DNA of 64,000 nt from Phreatobacter stygius (lineage in GTDB: Bacteria; Pseudomonadota; Alphaproteobacteria; Rhizobiales; Phreatobacteraceae). How positions within the stretch are numbered: the first letter of the stretch is position 1; every line of letters starts with the position of its first letter. The position numbers and the translations under genes were made by a program. The notes beneath the pieces are model-generated. The model searched no databases and had not been told where the DNA came from. It saw only the letters and a list, made by a program, of their open reading frames with translations. Positions 1 to 8,242 of this stretch are shown here, piece by piece. The stretch lies in assembly GCF_005144885.1 (NCBI RefSeq), contig NZ_CP039690.1:6870873-6934872 (forward strand), written 5' to 3'.

Positions 1-2
1 AC

Positions 3-383
3 GCCTTCTCCTTCACCACCGTCGCGCCCGATGCAGCGCCCTCCTTCGTGGTTGCCGGCAGTGGCGAAGCGCCCGAGGGCCATGCCACCTATGCCGACCA
101 TATCGTCAGCCGCGGCGACCTCAGCCAGGAGGGCCTGCGCGCCAAGGCGCGTTTCGTGCTCGCCGAAATGGAACGGCGCATGGCGGCCCTCGGCTTCACC
201 TGGGCCGACGCCACCGCCTCCCAGCTCTATACCGTGCACAACGTCCATCCCTTCCTCGCCGACGAGATCGCCCGCCGCGGCGCCATGCGCGCCGGCCTGA
301 CCTGGCATTTCAACCGGCCGCCGGTGCAGGAGCTGGAATATGAAATGGACTGCCGCGGCCTGGCGATCGAACACGTCGCCTGA
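3..383 (+). CDS. RidA/YjgF-like protein, C-terminal part
   Basis: The reading frame is open from the window edge and stops at 381-383, leaving 126 residues of a protein whose start lies outside the window. The middle has the RidA-type pattern of a helix ending in 'AALGFTWADAT' followed by a strand 'QLYTVHNVHPF', and the tail 'ELEYEMDCRGLAIE' resembles the last RidA strand. RidA proteins hydrolyse reactive enamine/imine intermediates, but many homologues have other or unknown roles, and this fragment lacks the region needed to judge the active site. It converges with the LysR gene across a shared terminator. The family call is tentative. Confidence 0.5.
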   Translation, partial: AFSFTTVAPDAAPSFVVAGSGEAPEGHATYADHIVSRGDLSQEGLRAKARFVLAEMERRMAALGFTWADATASQLYTVHNVHPFLADEIARRGAMRAGLTWHFNRPPVQELEYEMDCRGLAIEHVA

Positions 384-418
384 CACGGCCGGAGCGGCTC
401 GGACTTTGGCAACGCAAC

Positions 419-443
419 AAGGCCCGTCCGGTGGACGGGCCTT
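419..443. terminator. Bidirectional hairpin terminator
   Basis: A perfect 9-bp GC-rich stem (421-429 with 433-441) around a GGT loop is extended by AA/TT pairs. It is followed by a T-rich run on the + strand and preceded by an A-rich run that serves the minus strand. It lies between the converging RidA-like and LysR genes and probably ends transcription from both. Confidence 0.75.
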
Positions 444-467
444 GTCCTTTTGAGCGTCTTTCGGCGG

Positions 468-1361
468 TCAGCGGCGGGCGGCGGCGAGTGCCCGCAAGGT
501 CCTGAGGAAGGCCTCGACAGCCAGCGGCAGCCGACGTCCGCCCAGCACCAGCACGTCGATGGAAGCGACGAGCACAGGATCGGCCAGCCGGATCGAGACG
601 AGTTCGCCGGCGGCGACATCGCGCTGGCACGACATGCCGGTGATCAGGGACACGCCGATGCCCGCCTTGGCGAAGGTCCTCAAGGCATCGATGCTGTTGG
701 TCACCAGCGCCGGCATGGCGCGCAGCCGCTGCACCCGGCAGCTCTCGTCGACCAGCGCCCGGATGCCGAAACTGGTCACCGGCATGGCAACCGGATAACC
801 GAACACGTCGCGCAGCGAGACTTTGGCGAGCCGCGTCAGCGGGTGGTCGGGGCTGCACATGGCCCGGACCTCGTCGTCGAGCTGGAACAGGAACTCGACC
901 TGCGGATCCGGCTTGGCGTTGAAGGCGATGCCGATGTCGGCATCGCCCTTGCGGACGTCGGCGACGACATCGGCGGTGCCGGTCACCATCAGCTCGAAGC
1001 TGATGTCGGGGTGATCGGCCCGGAACCGGCCGATCGCCTCCATCAGGTAGCTCGACACCACGCCCTCGACCACCACAAGCCTGACGCCGCCGCGCTCCAG
1101 GCCGCGCAGCGCCGCAAGCTCGGAGCGGGCGCGTTCGGCGTCCATCATCACCAGCTTGGCGTGCAGGGCATAGATCTCGCCGGCCTCGGTCAACCGCATG
1201 CCGCGGGTGTGCCGTTCGAACAGGGGCATGCCGACCTGGTGTTCGAGCTGCTGGATCTGCCGGCTCAAGGCCGATGGCGCGACGTTGAGCTTGTCCGAGG
1301 CCTTGCGGATGGTGCCGACCTGGGCGACCTCGTGAAAATAACGCAACTGGGTGAAATCCAT
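468..1361 (-). CDS. LysR-family transcriptional regulator
   Basis: This 297-residue protein has the usual LysR length. The N-terminal winged helix-turn-helix is clear: 'LRYFHEVAQVGTIRKASDKL' (residues about 6-25) then 'APSALSRQIQQLEHQVG', with 'LFERHTRGMRLTEAG' as the wing. The remaining 200 residues fit the periplasmic-binding-protein-like effector domain. LysR proteins usually control a divergent neighbour, but the next gene upstream (YcaO) starts 253 bases away and belongs to an unrelated island, so its target is unclear. The effector is not predictable from sequence. Confidence 0.92.
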   Translation of the reverse strand: MDFTQLRYFHEVAQVGTIRKASDKLNVAPSALSRQIQQLEHQVGMPLFERHTRGMRLTEAGEIYALHAKLVMMDAERARSELAALRGLERGGVRLVVVEGVVSSYLMEAIGRFRADHPDISFELMVTGTADVVADVRKGDADIGIAFNAKPDPQVEFLFQLDDEVRAMCSPDHPLTRLAKVSLRDVFGYPVAMPVTSFGIRALVDESCRVQRLRAMPALVTNSIDALRTFAKAGIGVSLITGMSCQRDVAAGELVSIRLADPVLVASIDVLVLGGRRLPLAVEAFLRTLRALAAARR

Positions 1362-1614
1362 CCGGACGCCTCGTCTCCGGCCGCCCCCGCGAGCGCACCG
1401 GCCAGGTGACTGGTGTCATGACTTCGGAAGGTTGCGCAAGCTCTGGCGGGCGCAGCCGGACTGAGCCCTGTTCGCGGGCGGCCGCTGAGCGCCGCGTTCG
1501 CGCGACGGGGGCCGCGGGCCCATTTGCAGTCCCTATCCGTTTGCCGCAATACTCCGGGGTTGCCGGTACCCTTGCGTATTTTGCCACGCTGACCTCGCCC
1601 CGCGGGCCGCTCCG
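1362..1614. other. Intergenic region between LysR and YcaO genes
   Basis: These 253 bases separate two divergently read genes and should carry promoters for both. GTCATGAC near 1417 is a small palindrome of the kind LysR proteins can bind. I see no convincing -35/-10 pair, RNA gene or additional reading frame. Confidence 0.35.
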
Positions 1615-2958
1615 ATGAAGCTTCGCGCCTTTGTTCCAGGAGCCTTCCGGGCCTCGGCCAGCCCAGGGCAGCCTCAGCCGTCCGATCCGGATCTGGTCCG
1701 CGATGCCGAGGCTATTCGCCGAGGCCTCTACGGCAATCAACCGGCCGCGACACTCGCGCCGAACCGAGGCACGCTCGATCTTGCCTTTCTCGATGCCGCG
1801 GACCGCGCCGAAGCGATTTTCGAAGTCGCCGCTCCCGATGCTCCCGGCCTGGTCTTCATCGGAGCCATGACCGATGCGCGGCGCCACCTCGACCACGCCG
1901 GTGCCTCCGCGACCGTCAGCGCCGGCGGCTGCGGCGGCGACTTTCGCCAGGCGTTCCTGGCCTGTGTCGGGGAAATGGCCGAGCGCGTGTCGCAAAGAAG
2001 CCCGCACCAAAGCCGCCGGATCGAGGCGGGTTCGGCGGCACCGCTCGGCGAGATCCTCACGCCGCGGGATATCGCCGCACTCGACCAGCTCCTCGGCGAT
2101 GGAACCAGCGGCAGCCAGGCGGACGCCTCGCTGCCCGCCCATGCGCTGACCCGTGGAGCCGCAACCGCGCTGCCCGCGGCATTGTGCCTTCATCCGATCG
2201 ATGACGCCGGCGCGGTTTCGCCCGCCCATATCGGCATTGGCTGCGCCTCCGGCCCCGATCCCGAATTCGCCATGCGGGCGGGTCTTCTCGAGTGGGTCGA
2301 GCGCGACGCGGCCGCGCTGTGGTGGATGGCCGGCCGGGCGCCGCGCCAGGTTCCACTCGAGACGCTGGAGGAGGCCGGGCTCCTGTCGCTCATTCCGCAT
2401 GTCCGGCAAGGTCTTGCGACGCGGCGCAGCTGGCTGCTCGACATCACCAGCGACCTGGAAATTCCCTGCGTAGCGAGTGTCTCCTTCGATGCCGACGGAG
2501 GCGGTTTCGTGCATGGCTCGGCCGCGCGCCCGACCCTGGCAGCAGCCGCCCGCGCCGCGTTCCTGGAAATGTGTCAGATCGAGGTGGCCCGCCATCTCAT
2601 CGCACTCAAGATGTCGACCGTCGGAGCTGAACGGCTGGGCGCCGCGGACAAGGCGCATCAGGCCCGTTTCGCCGTCGTCGATGCCGAGCGCTGGTCGATC
2701 TTGCAGCCATCCCTGGCGCCAGCGCCGCGGCGCCCCATCGAGGCATCGTCCGGCGACCTCGCCGCGGTGGTCGAACACCTCGCGCGGGCCGACCTGCAGT
2801 GCCTGGCGGTCGACCTGACGGTTGCCGAGATCGGCATCCCCGTGTTCAAGACATTCGTGCCCGGACTTCAGCCGCTGCCTTCCGCGATCCGCACGTCGCG
2901 GCTCGCCGACGCCGAGCGGCGCGCGAGCCTGCCCGCCATTCCCGTCCCGCTGTTTTGA
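1615..2958 (+). CDS. YcaO-family ATP-dependent cyclodehydratase-like protein
   Basis: The protein has 447 residues. YcaO enzymes use ATP to activate peptide amide bonds, forming azolines, thioamides or amidines in RiPP natural products, or modifying ribosomal proteins. Both acidic nucleotide/Mg motifs are visible: 'ACVGEMAERVS' (E120, E123) and 'LLEWVERDA' (E226, E229). The C-terminal 'VDLTVAEIGIPVFKTFVPG' also matches the family, and the protein ends in a Pro-rich 'IPVPLF'. No E1-like partner, leader-binding protein, TfuA or dehydrogenase is nearby, so it looks stand-alone. The following peroxidase gene begins 113 bases on, after a 14-bp perfect palindrome at 2981-2994. The substrate is unknown; the neighbouring 188-residue protein is one candidate. 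Confidence 0.85.
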   Translation: MKLRAFVPGAFRASASPGQPQPSDPDLVRDAEAIRRGLYGNQPAATLAPNRGTLDLAFLDAADRAEAIFEVAAPDAPGLVFIGAMTDARRHLDHAGASATVSAGGCGGDFRQAFLACVGEMAERVSQRSPHQSRRIEAGSAAPLGEILTPRDIAALDQLLGDGTSGSQADASLPAHALTRGAATALPAALCLHPIDDAGAVSPAHIGIGCASGPDPEFAMRAGLLEWVERDAAALWWMAGRAPRQVPLETLEEAGLLSLIPHVRQGLATRRSWLLDITSDLEIPCVASVSFDADGGGFVHGSAARPTLAAAARAAFLEMCQIEVARHLIALKMSTVGAERLGAADKAHQARFAVVDAERWSILQPSLAPAPRRPIEASSGDLAAVVEHLARADLQCLAVDLTVAEIGIPVFKTFVPGLQPLPSAIRTSRLADAERRASLPAIPVPLF

Positions 2959-3071
2959 AGGCCCGTCCAGACCTTGTCCGGACCGGCGCCGGTCGATTCA
3001 CATTCGGATCACGCTGCCTGCGCAAGTTTCAACCGAACGATCGGCAGGCACGGCAATGCTCGGGGGGCATC

Positions 3072-4916
3072 ATGAACCGGCACGGAGACTACGCGCCTTT
3101 GGCAAGCCCGCGGCGATCGCCGCCAGGCGATATGGTCGTGATGGCGTCGACCACGCCCAAGGAACAGCAGAACCCCAGCCAGACGGACTTCGTCCCGCTG
3201 ATCGATCCCCTGCCTGATGTTGCCGATGCCGACACGACGGCGGCCCTGCTCCTTGCCTATCCCGGAACCCGCGACCGCCACCAGCTCCTGGCCAATCTCG
3301 GCGCGCGGATGCTCGACTGGGAGGTCCCGAGCGCGACGGCCAAGCCCACTCCGACGGACGAGCGGACGGCGCCGGCGGGATATACCTATCTTGGCCAGTT
3401 CATCGCCCATGATCTCAGCTTCGCCGCGGATCGCATCCCGATATCGAAGGCCGGCGTTCCGAACGCCCAGGTTCTCGACAACATGCGCGAGACACAGCTG
3501 CAGCTCGAATCCATTTACGGCGGAGGTCCCCGGGAATTTCCGCTCGGCTATGTCTGCCCGATCTCGCCGACCGTGGCGGGCCGCCGCCGCACGGCCCGCA
3601 CCCATCTCAGGCTCGGAGCGATCCACGCGGTTCAGCCGGACATGACCCTGGTCAAGGCCGGCAGCGACCTGCCGCGTCTCGCCTGCCCCTTCCTTGACAG
3701 CGCAACGGCGCCCGTCGCCGGCCCGGGCGTCATCGCCCAAGGGGCAACCGACGTCCTGATTGCCGACCCGCGCAACGACGACCACGCATTGATCTCGCAA
3801 TTGACCGTGCTGTTCTGCCGATTGCACAACAAGATCGCCGATTCGATCGTCGCGACGGCCGAGGCCGGCGCCGCGGGAGGCGATGGGGCGATCGACTATT
3901 ACGGCCTGTTCGAACGGGCGCGAAAGGCGACCACCGCGATCTACCGCAATGTCGTCTGGAACGACTATTTGCGCCGGATGCTCGACCAGGACATCTTCGA
4001 GCGCTATGCGCCCCGGCGCAACGACATCCATCGTCCGGTCGGTTTTCTGACGGTGCCGCGGCCAGGACGTGTCGCTGTCGAATTCTCCCATGCGGCCTTC
4101 CGCTTCGGCCACGCCATGGTTCGGGCGAAATATCGGCTCGGCAATATCAGGCATTTCGAACTGGACGCCATCCTCGAGCTGAATTCCACCGAACATCCCG
4201 GTCTCATGCCTTTCGATGCGACCTGGCTCGCGGACTGGTTCCGGTTCTTCGACGGCAACGGCACCCCGCCAGCCGATTTCATGTATTCGCGCCCGCTCGG
4301 ACCGACAGTCACGCCAATGGGCCCCGACGTCGTCTTTCTGAACGACGAAGCCGGCGGCCCCCCGCTTCTGTCGCTCAGCGTCGTCAAGTCCGGCCGGACG
4401 ATCCCCGCCCGTGGCATCGCGACCCGCGATCTCGTGCGCAGCTGCAGCGTGCCCATGGCTTCGGTCGACGCGGTGCTCGCAACCATGGCGCAGGACGAAA
4501 CGATGAAGGCGATCATCGCGCGCCATCCGCTGCTCGCCGACAAACGGGAGCGCACCGGCCGCATCGCCCGATGGCTCGATGCACCAGGATTGTTCGGCGT
4601 GGAAAAGGACGTCCAGTTCGCCGAGAAAGACATCAAGTTCCTGGCGGCCAATCCACCCTTGTTCTTCTTTGTGCTGTTCGAGGCCGAGCAGGTCGGCCAC
4701 GGCATCAGGCTCGGCCCGGTCGGCTCTTTCATCCTGGCCGAGATGATCTTTTCCAAGCTCGCCGTGCCGTCTCCAGGCGGGCCGCCGCGCGGCCATAGCG
4801 GACATTACGCGGATCTGCTGAACCTGCCGCCGGCGGTCGATCAGGACCTTCGCCGGGTCTTCGGCGCCAATGCTCCGGAAACGATGATCGACATCGTCAA
4901 GTCGCTGGCGCCATGA
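3072..4916 (+). CDS. Animal-type (myeloperoxidase-like) heme peroxidase
   Basis: The 614-residue product belongs to the bacterial branch of the peroxidase-cyclooxygenase superfamily, whose members oxidise halides or organic substrates with hydrogen peroxide using covalently or tightly bound heme. The distal motif 'LGQFIAHDL' (H113), the 'ALISQLTVLFCRLHNKIAD' helix and the proximal 'FRFGHAMVRAKYRL' (H347) are all in place. No signal peptide is apparent, so export, if it occurs, is not by a classical Sec leader. I chose ATG 3072 because family similarity begins after it; upstream codons are shadow sequence. The stop overlaps the start of the next gene (ATGA), so the two are probably translationally coupled. 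Confidence 0.88.
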   Translation: MNRHGDYAPLASPRRSPPGDMVVMASTTPKEQQNPSQTDFVPLIDPLPDVADADTTAALLLAYPGTRDRHQLLANLGARMLDWEVPSATAKPTPTDERTAPAGYTYLGQFIAHDLSFAADRIPISKAGVPNAQVLDNMRETQLQLESIYGGGPREFPLGYVCPISPTVAGRRRTARTHLRLGAIHAVQPDMTLVKAGSDLPRLACPFLDSATAPVAGPGVIAQGATDVLIADPRNDDHALISQLTVLFCRLHNKIADSIVATAEAGAAGGDGAIDYYGLFERARKATTAIYRNVVWNDYLRRMLDQDIFERYAPRRNDIHRPVGFLTVPRPGRVAVEFSHAAFRFGHAMVRAKYRLGNIRHFELDAILELNSTEHPGLMPFDATWLADWFRFFDGNGTPPADFMYSRPLGPTVTPMGPDVVFLNDEAGGPPLLSLSVVKSGRTIPARGIATRDLVRSCSVPMASVDAVLATMAQDETMKAIIARHPLLADKRERTGRIARWLDAPGLFGVEKDVQFAEKDIKFLAANPPLFFFVLFEAEQVGHGIRLGPVGSFILAEMIFSKLAVPSPGGPPRGHSGHYADLLNLPPAVDQDLRRVFGANAPETMIDIVKSLAP

Positions 4917-5479
4917 GCCGCTCCCCGGCCGGCGATCGCGCCACCGTCCGGGTCGTCGCAGATTGGGGCGCTGGAGCGAAGATCATGGACAACGAGTCTC
5001 TCCCCTATACAGGGCACCAGCAGGTCAAGGACCTGATCGCCAGCAACAACGTCGAGAAGCTGGCGTCACTGCGCCAGGACTACATGGACTATTTCGCCCA
5101 GAACCAATGCGAGCCGATCGGCGGCGGCGGCTGGAACGAACTCGGCCAATATTTCCTCGGCCTGGCGATCATGGGATCGCACGGCATGAGGCAGACACGG
5201 CAACAGTTCGAGGCGGCGACGGCAGGCATGCTCAAGCAGCCCATCCCGGCATGGATCACCACCGTCGAATATGTCCAGACGGATCTGAACGGCATCTATT
5301 ATCTGGCCCTGCCGCCGCAGGATCTTGCGCGGCAGGCCTCGATCCATGCGACCAACCCCGCGGCCAAGGACACCGACTACGTCGTGCCGCCGATCTACCA
5401 GGGACTGAAGCCCAACCTGTCACCGGAGCAGATCCTCAACACGCGCATCTGCGACTACGTCATCTCGCATTGCGGCTGA
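4913..5479 (+). CDS. Unrecognised 188-residue protein coupled to the peroxidase
   Basis: I do not recognise a family. The start overlaps the peroxidase stop; an alternative ATG at 4985 has a better Shine-Dalgarno (GGAG) and begins 'MDNESLPYTGHQQVKDLI', giving 164 residues. The body is mostly helical and soluble with no signal peptide or membrane segment. It carries 'QNQCEPIGGGGWNELGQYF' and ends with two cysteines in 'RICDYVISHCG'. Its location directly after a YcaO gene and a peroxidase makes it a possible partner or substrate of either enzyme, but there is no leader/core layout typical of a RiPP precursor. It converges with the SARP gene, whose stop is only six bases away. Confidence 0.7.
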   Translation: MSRSPAGDRATVRVVADWGAGAKIMDNESLPYTGHQQVKDLIASNNVEKLASLRQDYMDYFAQNQCEPIGGGGWNELGQYFLGLAIMGSHGMRQTRQQFEAATAGMLKQPIPAWITTVEYVQTDLNGIYYLALPPQDLARQASIHATNPAAKDTDYVVPPIYQGLKPNLSPEQILNTRICDYVISHCG

Positions 5480-5485
5480 GCGCTC

Positions 5486-7513
5486 TCAGGGATGACGCGG
5501 GATCTCGGCCTCCGCGGGGACCGCGAGCCCGGCACCAACGACGCCTTCTCTCAGGCTTTCCCAGACATGCCTTTCCTTGATCGGAAAGGCATGCAGGAAC
5601 CAGGCGGCCAGCCGGCTTTCCGTCGCCAGCTCCGTCGAGGCCCAGCGCGCCCGCGTCTGTTCGACGAAATGCGAGATGGCGAGGCGCGCCTCTTCGCCAC
5701 GGCCAAGATGAGCAAGCGTCGCCGCCTTCCAGGCGGCGAGATCGCCAATGATGTCGCCGGCCTGCTCATAGGCCGAGAGCGCGCCGGCATAGTCGCCGGC
5801 CATGAAGCGCACCGCCCCCTGATAGGCGGAATGGAAGGCGGTCGGCTTGAGGCCCCATGTCAGGGCCTTGCGGACGGTGGCGATGGCATAGTCGACATCA
5901 CCGCAATAGGCGCAGCCGAGCGCGGCCGAATTGATCGTCCAGGGATCGTTCTCGTTCAGCTCGAGCGCCATGGTGAAGGCCGCATAGGCCTGATCGAACT
6001 GGCGGTTCATCGCCGAGGCCCAGCCGAGCGCCAGATGCGCCCGGGAATCGAACGGGTCGCAGCGCACCGCCTGGCGCGAATGTTCAAGCCCGGCGGCCTC
6101 GCGCTCGGCTGATCGGAAGACCCCCGGCAGTGCCAGGTGCTCCATGCTCTCCAGTTGCGCCAGGCTGGAATAGGCCGGCGAGAAATTTGGTGAGTCCTTC
6201 AGAATGGCCTGGTAGATGCCGCGGGCCTTATCCCGCTCCGGCTTCCAGTTCATGATGATGGTCTGGCCGCGCAGCCATCGGTCGTAGATCGCCAGCGAGA
6301 CATCCGGCGCGCCCGACGAATTCAACAGCCGGGCCGTCGAGATATGCAGGTTCATCGTCGTCGCGATACGCGCCAGCACCTCGCGTTCGATATCGAACCA
6401 GCTGTCGAGATTGAACCGGAAGCTGTCGCTCCAGATCAGGCTCGCCGCCGGATGCTCGCGCACGGAGATATTGATCTTGAGCTGGCTACCGGCCTGCATG
6501 ACGAAGGCGTCGATCCAGATCTGCTGCGGCCAGCGCGTCTGGAACGCGGCCGGCGGGCCGGCCGGCACGTGCTGGCCATCGATGATCGCCCATTCGCGAA
6601 AACGGACGAGCTTCGAGATCAGTTCCTGCCGAAGCCCGGTGACCAGATAGGCCGATTGCGGATTGACACCCCGGGTGTCGAATGGCGCGACCACCACGGC
6701 GCATTGCGGCGGCGCCTTCATCCGCAGATTGGCTGGCGCGGTGTCGACCAGTTCGGCCGGCGGGGCGGCCGGGGTCGAAGCCAATGGCGCCGGTGGCGGC
6801 GCGCTCTTCAGGCGAACCGCCAGGGCCTGGGTTTCCGGCGACGGCTCCTCGTCGTACTCGTCGGCCAGATGATCCCAAAGCTGCTTGTAGACCTTGAGCG
6901 CGGCGGCCAGTTCGCCGCGCGCCGCGCGCGCCTTCATCAGCTGTCGGCAGGCATGTTCGTTGGTGGCGTCGATATTGACCAGCGCGGTTGCCGCCGCAAT
7001 CGTCCGCTCATCGCCGAGATCGCCGTCGACCAGCGCCAGCAGCGCCCGATCCATTCGCTCGCGCAGCAGGCGTCGATGAATGGCCAGCCAGACGTCGAAG
7101 CCTGGATCCAGGCCGTCGAAACCGGCAAGCAGGGCTTCGTGCGGCTCATACATCGCGGTGAGGACGGCGGGAACCTCACCCCGGTCCAGCCGGTCCAGCG
7201 TCGTCGCGACATCGAATGCGACGGCCTGGCGTTCCAGCCGGACCACGTCCCGGTCCGGCGCGAAGCCGGCGAAGCCGTTCGCCTCCAGGGTCTCCCGAAG
7301 CCCGTGCAGAACTTGCCGCAGCGAGGCGCGCGCCTTGTCTTCAGGGAACTCGCTCCACAAGAGCCCGCACAACCGCTCACGCGTGTCGGAGGGAAGCGGA
7401 TTCAGCAACAGGTAAACGAGGAGTGCTTGTGCCTTTTTGCTGCGCAACTCAATGCGTTTTCCGGCCATGGCAAGATCAAAACCGCCAAGCGCCACGATCG
7501 ATAGCATCAGCAC
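5486..7513 (-). CDS. SARP/BTAD transcriptional regulator with TolB-like and TPR domains
   Basis: This 675-residue protein starts with an OmpR-like winged helix ('RIELRSKKAQALLVYLLLNP') followed by a bacterial transcriptional activation domain with 'FPEDKARASLRQVLHGLRE' and 'ALKVYKQLWDHLADEYDEEP' (to about residue 240). A TolB/FlgO-like domain follows ('VVVAPFDTRGVNPQSAYLV', about 268-400) and then tetratricopeptide repeats to the end. SARP regulators typically switch on secondary-metabolite or secreted-effector clusters. It is the only DNA-binding regulator inside the island, lying between the YcaO/peroxidase group and the hydrolase/protease group, and is the natural candidate to control them. 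Confidence 0.88.
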   Translation of the reverse strand: MLMLSIVALGGFDLAMAGKRIELRSKKAQALLVYLLLNPLPSDTRERLCGLLWSEFPEDKARASLRQVLHGLRETLEANGFAGFAPDRDVVRLERQAVAFDVATTLDRLDRGEVPAVLTAMYEPHEALLAGFDGLDPGFDVWLAIHRRLLRERMDRALLALVDGDLGDERTIAAATALVNIDATNEHACRQLMKARAARGELAAALKVYKQLWDHLADEYDEEPSPETQALAVRLKSAPPPAPLASTPAAPPAELVDTAPANLRMKAPPQCAVVVAPFDTRGVNPQSAYLVTGLRQELISKLVRFREWAIIDGQHVPAGPPAAFQTRWPQQIWIDAFVMQAGSQLKINISVREHPAASLIWSDSFRFNLDSWFDIEREVLARIATTMNLHISTARLLNSSGAPDVSLAIYDRWLRGQTIIMNWKPERDKARGIYQAILKDSPNFSPAYSSLAQLESMEHLALPGVFRSAEREAAGLEHSRQAVRCDPFDSRAHLALGWASAMNRQFDQAYAAFTMALELNENDPWTINSAALGCAYCGDVDYAIATVRKALTWGLKPTAFHSAYQGAVRFMAGDYAGALSAYEQAGDIIGDLAAWKAATLAHLGRGEEARLAISHFVEQTRARWASTELATESRLAAWFLHAFPIKERHVWESLREGVVGAGLAVPAEAEIPRHP

Positions 7514-7603
7514 CGTCCCTGCCTTCTTCAGCCGATGAGAAACGACATCAGCCGTGGCGACGCCTGAAGTCCGTACGCAAGTTCATCCACCCGTGAACAA
7601 GGT

Positions 7604-7639
7604 ATTATATTGCCTACGATAAGAACAGTCCCGTTATCG
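7604..7639 (-). promoter_or_regulatory. Candidate SARP-gene promoter with inverted repeat
   Basis: On the minus strand a perfect -10 hexamer TATAAT lies at 7609-7604, about 90 bases before the SARP start. The -35 region has no good match to consensus but is overlapped by an inverted repeat, CGATAA (7617-7622) and TTATCG (7634-7639). That layout would suit an activator or autoregulatory site. The 250-base stretch 7514-7763 contains no gene, so it also has to carry the promoter for the membrane-protein gene on the + strand. Confidence 0.45.
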
Positions 7640-7763
7640 GACGCTGCAGCCGCCGGCGGAACCTCGCCTTGGCGCTCACGATCGGATCACGGCAGCGCCC
7701 TACCCTGACTTGAGACACGAGGCAGGCACACCAGCCTCGACCGAACGCAGCGGGTGGGGGCTC

Positions 7764-8165
7764 ATGCGGACCGAGTACTTTTTTGCGGCATGTATCGGCG
7801 CGGTGGTCCTGGCTTTTGTCGGCTGGCAGATCGGCAGAATGCGGCGCAGCGAACAGGCCGCCGGCAACGCGCTGAGCACCTCGGGCCTGCCGCCGAGCAT
7901 GGTCCTGACCACCGCGACGGTCGCGACGACCATTTTTGTCGGTTTCATTCGGCATGTGCTCGACAAGGCGTTCAGTGCCGAGGCCACCGCGAAGGTCGGC
8001 TTCGCCTCCGTCGCGGGCCTCCTGCTGGTCGGCATGGCGGCCTTCATCGGCAGCATCGACGCCGTTCCGGTGGCCGAACTCGAGCGGTCGTCGCTCAGCA
8101 TCGAGAACGCCACCGACACGATCGAGGGCGTCAGGAAGACCATCCAGAAAATCCAGGTCCCCTAG
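7764..8165 (+). CDS. Small multi-spanning membrane protein, holin-like position
   Basis: The 133-residue product has hydrophobic stretches near residues 5-24, 46-63 and 78-96, suggesting two or three membrane helices, and then a charged, probably helical tail ('ELERSSLSIENATDTIEGVRKTIQKI'). ATG 7764 is preferred because the membrane segment starts at once and a G-rich stretch precedes it; an earlier ATG at 7710 would add an unlikely 18-residue head. I do not recognise the family. Its place just before an amidase and a T4-type lysozyme recalls phage lysis cassettes where a holin precedes the endolysin, but an immunity or membrane-anchor role is equally open. Confidence 0.7.
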   Translation: MRTEYFFAACIGAVVLAFVGWQIGRMRRSEQAAGNALSTSGLPPSMVLTTATVATTIFVGFIRHVLDKAFSAEATAKVGFASVAGLLLVGMAAFIGSIDAVPVAELERSSLSIENATDTIEGVRKTIQKIQVP

Positions 8166-8242
8166 CTCCCGACCTGCGACACGAACAGACGATTGGAATG
8201 GCAGCCCTTCCCGAGGAGCGACCACTTTCGAGAGGCGAAACC

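Noticed and set aside
310-2778. Long minus-strand frame (822 codons) opposite the LysR and YcaO genes
   Set aside because: It runs across both real genes and their promoter region, and its product is Arg/Gly-rich without any motif.
2981-2994. Palindrome GACCGGCGCCGGTC as a terminator after the YcaO gene
   Set aside because: It has no loop and no T-run; it may be an operator or chance in GC-rich DNA, so it is not listed as a terminator.
5476-5489. CTGAG-CGCT-CTCAG hairpin at the meeting of two stop codons
   Set aside because: The stem is only five pairs with no T-run, too weak to call a terminator.
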